Source of the DNA: DASYXW01 sp035934405
Lineage (GTDB): Bacteria; Acidobacteriota; Terriglobia; UBA7540
Length of the DNA: 64,000 nucleotides
Assembly: GCA_035934405.1 (NCBI GenBank)
Contig: DASYXW010000003.1
Span: 1-64,000, forward strand
Reading direction: 5' to 3'
The notes below the pieces were generated by a model that saw only the letters and a program-made list of their open reading frames with translations, did not search any database and was not told the DNA's origin. Positions 63,276-64,000 of the stretch are shown here, piece by piece. Positions within the stretch are counted from its first letter, which is position 1, and each line of letters opens with the position of its first letter. The position numbers and the translations under genes are program-made.

Positions 63276-64000
63276 TTATTGGACGCCGGTCAGCCTATAC
63301 GACATGAAAATGTTGTTGTTTGGAACCGTCGATCCCCCGGTCGTAACGTGCAGAAAAACCTCATCTCCTTGGGACACCATCAGAGAATCAGTGGTGTCAT
63401 TGCATTGCTCGTTTCCGACCGCAATCGTGCAGGACAGGGAACTATCGCTGCTAGGTGTGCAGTTAGTCATGCTAGATGGCGTACACTTGGCTACCGCGAA
63501 GGTGACCGCAATTGTATACGTGGCACTCACGCCAACGTAGAGGTCGGCAATCGTGGCCGTCGAGGCGATCATGGACGAGAGTTTGCTGGCCATGCCATTC
63601 ACACCGCCGCCCAACCACGGAACATAAACGCTGTTCGTGCCAGAGCTGACGTTTGGCTGCCCGGCGGCCAAAACCTGGACACTCCCACCCGTCGGCAGAT
63701 CGGCGGGAACAAGGGCCCGGAAAGCCGGAGTTGCCGGGCTTCCTAAAGCGGGGCCCGCATAGACAAAATTGGCGCTTTGGTTCGGCAGCGTCAGACTTGT
63801 GAAAGCGCGCAGGGTGCCAGCCTGAAGCGAACTGGAATAGTTCGCCACGTACGTGCCGAGGCTGGTGACCCCGTTCAGATCATCTTTGACCACCTGGGTC
63901 CCCGTGGAACCCAGGACGTTCTTGACCATGATGGCGGTTCCGGTTGAGGTCAGGTGCACGATGGGTACGCTGGAGTCGCTAAACTGCGTCGGGCCGACCA
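63276..64000 (-). CDS. repetitive structural-type protein, 5' end beyond the window
   Basis: The frame is open to the window end (VGPTQFSDSSVPIVHLTST at the edge), so only the last about 240 residues are seen. PAFRALVPADLP is the kind of motif that repeats in phage tail-fibre-like and adhesin-like proteins. The rest is Ser/Thr/Gly/Val-rich. Internal GTG 63959 is unlikely to be the real start. Confidence 0.6.
   Translation of the reverse strand, partial: VGPTQFSDSSVPIVHLTSTGTAIMVKNVLGSTGTQVVKDDLNGVTSLGTYVANYSSSLQAGTLRAFTSLTLPNQSANFVYAGPALGSPATPAFRALVPADLPTGGSVQVLAAGQPNVSSGTNSVYVPWLGGGVNGMASKLSSMIASTATIADLYVGVSATYTIAVTFAVAKCTPSSMTNCTPSSDSSLSCTIAVGNEQCNDTTDSLMVSQGDEVFLHVTTGGSTVPNNNIFMSYRLTGVQ

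Overview
The window is GC-rich bacterial chromosome, densely coding on both strands, with small mobile-element remnants. Gene content points to a soil-type Acidobacteriota (moderate confidence; inferred from family mix, not from a marker tree). Supporting signs are a huge Tat-exported FG-GAP/ASPIC protein fused to TPRs with further TPR genes beside it, a DUF4382/DUF5666-like lipoprotein, a form II CO-dehydrogenase-type operon, and many small proteins of unknown function.

Layout. 1-4.8 kb: broken IS630 transposase, truA, a low-GC unknown gene, an aldehyde dehydrogenase and three small unknown genes. 4.6-12.9 kb: LeuA-like synthase preceded by a three-copy upstream repeat, EamA transporter, secreted DUF4382-like protein, HtrA protease, peptidoglycan-binding protein, second aldehyde dehydrogenase. 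13-25 kb: copper ATPase, lipA, unknown genes, citrate synthase, typA, a CsgG-like protein and an NmrA-type oxidoreductase. 25-36.3 kb: FG-GAP/TPR giant, three TPR proteins, threonine catabolism (tdh, a 79-aa unknown, kbl) and a TauE-type permease. 36.4-39.6 kb: mobA, tRNA-Arg(CCT), an IS110 fragment interrupted by a 735-bp element with perfect 29-bp terminal inverted repeats, and a radical SAM enzyme. 39.6-47.5 kb: two small unknown proteins, an NtrC/histidine kinase pair, PolX, and arsM overlapping a FHA-GAF-SpoIIE phosphatase. 48.5-53.4 kb: coxS-VOC-coxL-coxM-coxG. 53.6-62.3 kb: M1 aminopeptidase, arsC, pdxT, OsmC, an unknown protein, a HicB-like remnant, pdxS and a MocR/PdxR-type regulator. 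The window ends in small secreted proteins and a truncated structural-type protein.

Three signals are not explained by genes. (1) Many different families of degenerate short tandem repeats (units of roughly 7-12 bp) lie between genes and, strikingly, in frame inside truA, an aldehyde dehydrogenase, the copper ATPase, pdxT and at least six places in the FG-GAP gene; some supply start or stop codons. (2) A cis-repeat beginning AAGCCGTCAAC occurs in 2-3 copies, in the same relative orientation, upstream of the LeuA-like gene and pdxS, with a degenerate copy in the coxL leader. (3) The inverted-repeat-bounded element at 37636-38370 carries small membrane-protein genes and no transposase.

Functional themes are PLP synthesis and its likely regulator, arsenic methylation and reduction, copper export, molybdo-hydroxylase chemistry with a MobA-type cofactor enzyme, threonine degradation, envelope protein quality control, and sigma-54-dependent two-component signalling.
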